This document shows positions 13,351-16,350 of a stretch of DNA of 16,350 bases, one piece after another. The stretch comes from Acholeplasmatales bacterium (GTDB lineage Bacteria; Bacillota_I; Bacilli_A; Acholeplasmatales; Anaeroplasmataceae). The notes beneath the pieces are model-generated. The model was given only the letters and a program-made list of their open reading frames with translations, made no database searches and had not been told where the DNA came from. Position 1 is the first letter of the stretch, and each line of letters starts with the position of its first letter. The stretch is taken from contig JAILBI010000196.1 of assembly GCA_024681175.1 (NCBI GenBank), positions 1 through 16,350 of the forward strand, read 5' to 3'. Position numbers and translations under genes: made by a program.

Positions 13351-15807
13351 ATGGAAATATTTACTATTCTAAAAAGAGATATTTTAAAGAAGAAAGGTAT
13401 CTTTATTTGTGTAACATTATTATCAATATTGGTAGTATCTGCCTTTTTGTCTATTTTAGCTGTAAAGACTGAATCAACTAAAGGCTTAATTGAATTACAA
13501 GAAGAAACAAATTGTCCAGATATCTTATCATATGCATATGATACAAATTATGCTCCTGAACTAAAATCAAAAATAGAAGCTGTTGAAGGTGTCAGTAAGG
13601 TTATCGAAACAGAAGGTTTAACATCTGTTAATCACCAGCATAGAATTAGATATCAAGATGGTACTTTAACTGATTCAATGGATTCAAATACATATTTAAT
13701 AGAAGATATTAATAATAATTTAGATAATTTAAAATTATTTAATGAAGATAATACTAAATATGAAAAAGAGATAAGACCTTTAAATTCAGGTGAGGTTTAT
13801 TTGCCTCTTGGATTAAAGAATAAATTAAAATGTAATATTGGCGATTATTATGTAGATGATTATGGTGTATCTGTTGAATTAGTAGACGGAGAACCAGAAT
13901 ATACAATTTATAGACGTGAATATAAAATTGCTGGCTTTGTCGCATCTCCACTTTTAGGCTCTAATGTTATAGGCTGGAAAGAAATATTTATTTCTAGTGA
14001 AGATTATCAGGAATTAAGAGAGCTTAGTGTTAGTGGTACTGAAGTTATGCGTGAATATCATACATGTAACCCTGATGACTATAGTTTAATTAATGTTATT
14101 TATAAGATTTATTCTGATGGAACGTTATCTGATAGTAAGCTATTAAAAAAGATTAATCTAGAGACAGGAATGAGCAATTTCGCAGAAGGAACTATTACTA
14201 AATCTGAAAGCTCAGATTATACAAATATGTATTTATCAATTGTTGGTGGTGTATTAGTTGTATTTGCGTTTGCGTTATTAATCGTTGATTTAATTATTAT
14301 ATCAAGTAGTATTTCTGGTGAAATGGAAACTGATTATAAGAAGCTTGGTATATTAAAAGCATTAGGCTTTTCTAATTTTAAAATAGGAACTATAATTGCA
14401 TTATTATATTTATCTGCCGAATTTTTAGGCTTTGTAATAGGTATAATATTATCATTATTCTTAAAAATTATTATTGGTAATATCTTTGTTCCTATTACAG
14501 CATCACTTCCATATCAATATATTAATATTCCTAATGTATTAATAATATTTGGAATAATGACATTATCTTCAATATTGATTATTGCATTAAAGCTAATAAG
14601 ATTAAGAAGAATTAGCCCAATTAAAGCTATTAATGGTAATACAAATGATATTTATTTCTCACCAAGAATTAATACACCTATTTCTAAGAAATTCTTATCA
14701 TTATCTATTAGCTTAAAACAAATATTTTCAGCTCCTTTAAGATATTTATCTATTGTATTAATTACAGCATTATTATCATTCTTTATGTTAACTAGTATAA
14801 GAATGAGTAATTTAACAAGAAGTGAAAATATCGCAAAGATGTTTGGTATGGCAAATCCTAAGATTGCAGTACAGACATATACTCAAGAACCTGTAACATA
14901 TGAAATGTTTAATGAAATTAAGGAAGCTACCTTAAAGCATAGTAGCATCGATTATATGTTCTCATCATTATCAAGCTATGTATCAATGAATGGAGAAAAC
15001 ATATTAACTGAATTTTGTTTAAATCCTGAGGATAGCTTAGGTATTTATCAAGGAAGAGCTCCGTTATATGATAATGAATTTGTTACTACTAAGAATATAT
15101 GTGAAAAATATGATCTAAAAATAGGTGATAAAGTAACATTAGAATCAAGAACTGGTAAGGCAGAATTTATATTAGTAGGTATCCATCAAAAACTAAATGA
15201 TACTGGTAAAAATATTACTATTTCATATGAGGGTGCTTTAAAAATAGATAATACTATTAAATTACATTATATTAATATTGAGATTGATGATTATGATAAG
15301 ATTGATGATGTAATAAATGAATTAAATAGTATTAGTAATGAAAGATTTAGTGTAATTGATAGAAGAAATATAGAAAATCAGGAAATGTTACAATATAAGG
15401 ATACATGTGATATTATTACTATCGTTATATTTGCTTTCGCAGCTATATTCTCATTAATTACAGTAAGACTTATTACAGTAAAATCATTTAATCAAGAGCG
15501 ACTTGATTTAGGAATATATAAAGCGAATGGATTTAGTGTATTCTCCTTAAGAAATACAATGGCATTAAGATTTATGTTTGCATCATTATTAGGTATAATT
15601 ATAGGTATTATTTTAAGTATATTCTTATCTAACCCTACTTTAGGTTTAATGTTAAAAGATTTAGGTATGAGTAGAGTAAGAATTGATAATAGAGTAATAG
15701 ATTATATTTTAGTAATTTTAGTAGGGTTATTTACTACGTATATTGGTTCTTTTATAGCATCAAGAAGAATTAAGAAGGTTGCGGTTAGAGAATTAGTAGT
15801 TGAATAA
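13351..15807 (+). CDS. FtsX/MacB-type ABC transporter permease, eight membrane segments
   Basis: Membrane partner of the preceding ATPase, 818 aa. The frame could start at 13336, inside the ATPase gene, but the ATG at 13351 has TAGGTG just upstream and is preferred. Membrane segments lie at about 16-38, 294-320, 347-375, 396-418, 465-485, 690-710, 737-760 and 785-805: two repeats of one plus three helices, each with an FtsX domain. Extracellular domains span about 39-293 and 486-689. DYKKLGILKALGFSNFKIGTI and ERLDLGIYKANGFSVFSLRN are the two coupling-helix regions that contact the ATPase. The layout is a duplicated FtsX/LolE-like permease, not a BceB, which has ten segments and one large loop. 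It probably handles antimicrobial peptides, lipids or envelope stress; no substrate is evident. A bidirectional terminator lies about 160 bases downstream. Confidence 0.9.
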   Translation: MEIFTILKRDILKKKGIFICVTLLSILVVSAFLSILAVKTESTKGLIELQEETNCPDILSYAYDTNYAPELKSKIEAVEGVSKVIETEGLTSVNHQHRIRYQDGTLTDSMDSNTYLIEDINNNLDNLKLFNEDNTKYEKEIRPLNSGEVYLPLGLKNKLKCNIGDYYVDDYGVSVELVDGEPEYTIYRREYKIAGFVASPLLGSNVIGWKEIFISSEDYQELRELSVSGTEVMREYHTCNPDDYSLINVIYKIYSDGTLSDSKLLKKINLETGMSNFAEGTITKSESSDYTNMYLSIVGGVLVVFAFALLIVDLIIISSSISGEMETDYKKLGILKALGFSNFKIGTIIALLYLSAEFLGFVIGIILSLFLKIIIGNIFVPITASLPYQYINIPNVLIIFGIMTLSSILIIALKLIRLRRISPIKAINGNTNDIYFSPRINTPISKKFLSLSISLKQIFSAPLRYLSIVLITALLSFFMLTSIRMSNLTRSENIAKMFGMANPKIAVQTYTQEPVTYEMFNEIKEATLKHSSIDYMFSSLSSYVSMNGENILTEFCLNPEDSLGIYQGRAPLYDNEFVTTKNICEKYDLKIGDKVTLESRTGKAEFILVGIHQKLNDTGKNITISYEGALKIDNTIKLHYINIEIDDYDKIDDVINELNSISNERFSVIDRRNIENQEMLQYKDTCDIITIVIFAFAAIFSLITVRLITVKSFNQERLDLGIYKANGFSVFSLRNTMALRFMFASLLGIIIGIILSIFLSNPTLGLMLKDLGMSRVRIDNRVIDYILVILVGLFTTYIGSFIASRRIKKVAVRELVVE

Positions 15808-15813
15808 ATTTAA

Positions 15814-15921
15814 TTAAGTCCCAACACATTGTTTGCAACTGTTAGATTGATTGATATTGTATCCGAAGAAGATATTGAATCATTTACCTATCAAAAGAAG
15901 CTTCAATTATTGAGTAATTGA
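15814..15921 (+). pseudogene. Short open frame, possible C-terminal remnant of a lost gene
   Basis: This frame runs 35 codons to a TGA and reads plausibly as protein over VRLIDIVSEEDIESFTYQKK, with a charged end (KKLQLLSN). It has no ATG (only TTG at 15829) and no ribosome binding site. It may be the tail of a truncated gene or a chance open frame. I do not recognise a family. Confidence 0.25.
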
Positions 15922-15957
15922 AAACAATAAGTATTACTATAAAGCAATTAATAAAAA

Positions 15958-16008
15958 TAAAAAAACAGCTTCAGAACTATAAAATTCTGAGGCTGTTTTA
16001 GTTTTTTT
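15958..16008. terminator. Bidirectional terminator after the ABC operon
   Basis: A 13-bp stem, AACAGCTTCAGAA (15964-15976) with TTCTGAGGCTGTT (15985-15997), has one wobble pair. It has A-rich sequence before it and TTAGTTTTTTT after it. It can end the regulator/transporter transcript and, in the other direction, the minus-strand tRNA fragment. Confidence 0.87.
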
Positions 16009-16010
16009 AC

Positions 16011-16060
16011 TGGCACCCCGAGCGAGGATCGAACTCACAAACTAGGTCTTAGGATTCGAA
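16011..16060 (-). pseudogene. Second tRNA 3'-half fragment with CCA, different from the first
   Basis: On the minus strand a T arm GTGAG-TTCGATC-CTCGC (16038-16022) is followed by acceptor 3' strand TCGGGGT, discriminator G and CCA (16013-16011). Upstream of the T arm are 22 bases (to 16060) that resemble an anticodon-loop and variable region. The complementary acceptor 5' strand (ACCCCGA) and a D arm are absent, so only the 3' half is present. A hairpin terminator follows on the minus strand. The sequence differs from the fragment at 10479-10524, so the two derive from different tRNA genes. Identity is uncertain. Confidence 0.62.
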
Positions 16061-16189
16061 TAATTTCGTAAAAATATCTTTTTTTAATTGAATTTCTAAA
16101 ATCTTATAATTTTAAATGTATTTATTCGGATATAAGAAATGTAGGGAAAAGAAAAATGTCCTATGAATGTTTTAAATTGTCTTTTTTTA

Positions 16190-16198
16190 TGCTATAAT
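16190..16198 (+). promoter_or_regulatory. Extended -10 promoter reading toward the right edge
   Basis: TGCTATAAT gives a consensus -10 (16193-16198) with upstream TG; the -35 position holds only TTTTAA. It points toward the right edge. About 150 bases of leader follow with no open frame or riboswitch that I recognise, so the gene it serves lies outside the window. Confidence 0.5.
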
Positions 16199-16319
16199 CT
16201 TATCTAGAGAAAGAGACTATTAAAAACTAAATATTTTATTGATTATTATTATGCAAAATGCTTATTTCATGGTGTTGGGATTAACAATTTTTTTTGTTAC
16301 ATATTTTTAAATAGGGAGC

Positions 16320-16339
16320 TGAATTCAAGTTTGAATTCA
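16320..16339. promoter_or_regulatory. Perfect 20-nt palindrome
   Basis: TGAATTCAAGTTTGAATTCA: 9-bp arms around a GT centre. It lies about 120 bases after the extended -10 and just after AGGGAG. It could be a dimeric regulator site or a hairpin in the leader of the next gene. The window ends too soon to decide. Confidence 0.5.
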
Positions 16340-16350
16340 TAATAAAAATA

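Larger units (their letters stand above)
15819..16280. repeat. Inverted repeat TCCCAACAC/GTGTTGGGA next to TTAA on both sides
   Basis: TCCCAACAC (15819-15827) and its complement (16272-16280) face each other about 445 bases apart. TTAA lies just outside each (15814-15817 with one extra G, and 16281-16284). GC-rich words are rare in this AT-rich DNA. The interval holds the possible gene remnant, a terminator, the second tRNA fragment and a promoter. It could be a small non-autonomous mobile element, but no transposase is present and chance is possible. Confidence 0.35.

Noticed and set aside
13754..13951. Minus-strand open frame of 65 codons inside the permease gene
   Set aside because: It is a shadow of the strongly supported permease frame, with no ribosome binding site and an H/Q/L/Y-rich composition typical of antisense AT-rich code.
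16199..16319. Riboswitch or T-box leader at the right edge
   Set aside because: No conserved riboswitch core or T-box sequence was recognisable; only AT-rich sequence with weak pairing.

Overview
The window is AT-rich bacterial DNA, by eye well under 35% GC, with A/T-ending codons throughout. It has strong Shine-Dalgarno sites, sigma-70 type promoters (often extended -10), short hairpin terminators, a tRNA with an encoded CCA, and TGA used as stop with tryptophan as TGG. This points to a low-GC Firmicute/Bacilli-type or a standard-code Mollicute relative, probably host-associated. Family assignments rest on motif recognition, not on database searches.

Left part (1-5636). A GNAT acetyltransferase with a doubtful, probably rearranged 5' end is followed by an M20 metallopeptidase. 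A convergent gene encodes a membrane protein that aligns with the YugP zinc-protease family but has lost its HExxH site. Divergent from it lies mnmA (tRNA 2-thiouridylase), then a tRNA-Leu(UAG) with a near-consensus promoter and a perfect terminator. A CDF-family cation exporter with a manganese-type motif pair and a second GNAT acetyltransferase form a two-gene unit.

Middle (5635-10240). A low-specificity threonine aldolase-like PLP enzyme (minus strand) is followed by a DrrA/DrrB-type ABC exporter pair, a DUF1275/YoaK membrane protein with an EF-hand-like loop in its C-terminal tail, and a minus-strand flavoprotein with the compact four-cysteine motif of iron-sulfur flavoproteins. Hairpin terminators separate most units.

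Right part (10240-16350). About 470 bases without a convincing gene hold a 21-bp tandem repeat, small inverted repeats, a minus-strand tRNA 3'-half with encoded CCA and its own terminator, and a plus-strand terminator with no recognised gene before it. Next is a response regulator, histidine kinase, ABC ATPase and large FtsX-type permease cassette, of the kind used for sensing and resisting cell-envelope stress or antimicrobial peptides. A pair of 9-bp direct repeats 11 bp apart sits over the -35 region in front of the ABC genes and is a good candidate binding site for the neighbouring regulator. The last 540 bases hold a possible gene remnant, a strong terminator, a second different tRNA 3'-half, a GC-rich inverted repeat next to TTAA on both sides, an extended -10 promoter and a perfect 20-nt palindrome at the right edge. 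No integrase or transposase gene is visible, so mobility of this region is only suggested.

The items most worth a second look are the active-site-less YugP homologue, the two tRNA 3'-halves flanking the sensor/transporter cassette, and the direct-repeat operator.
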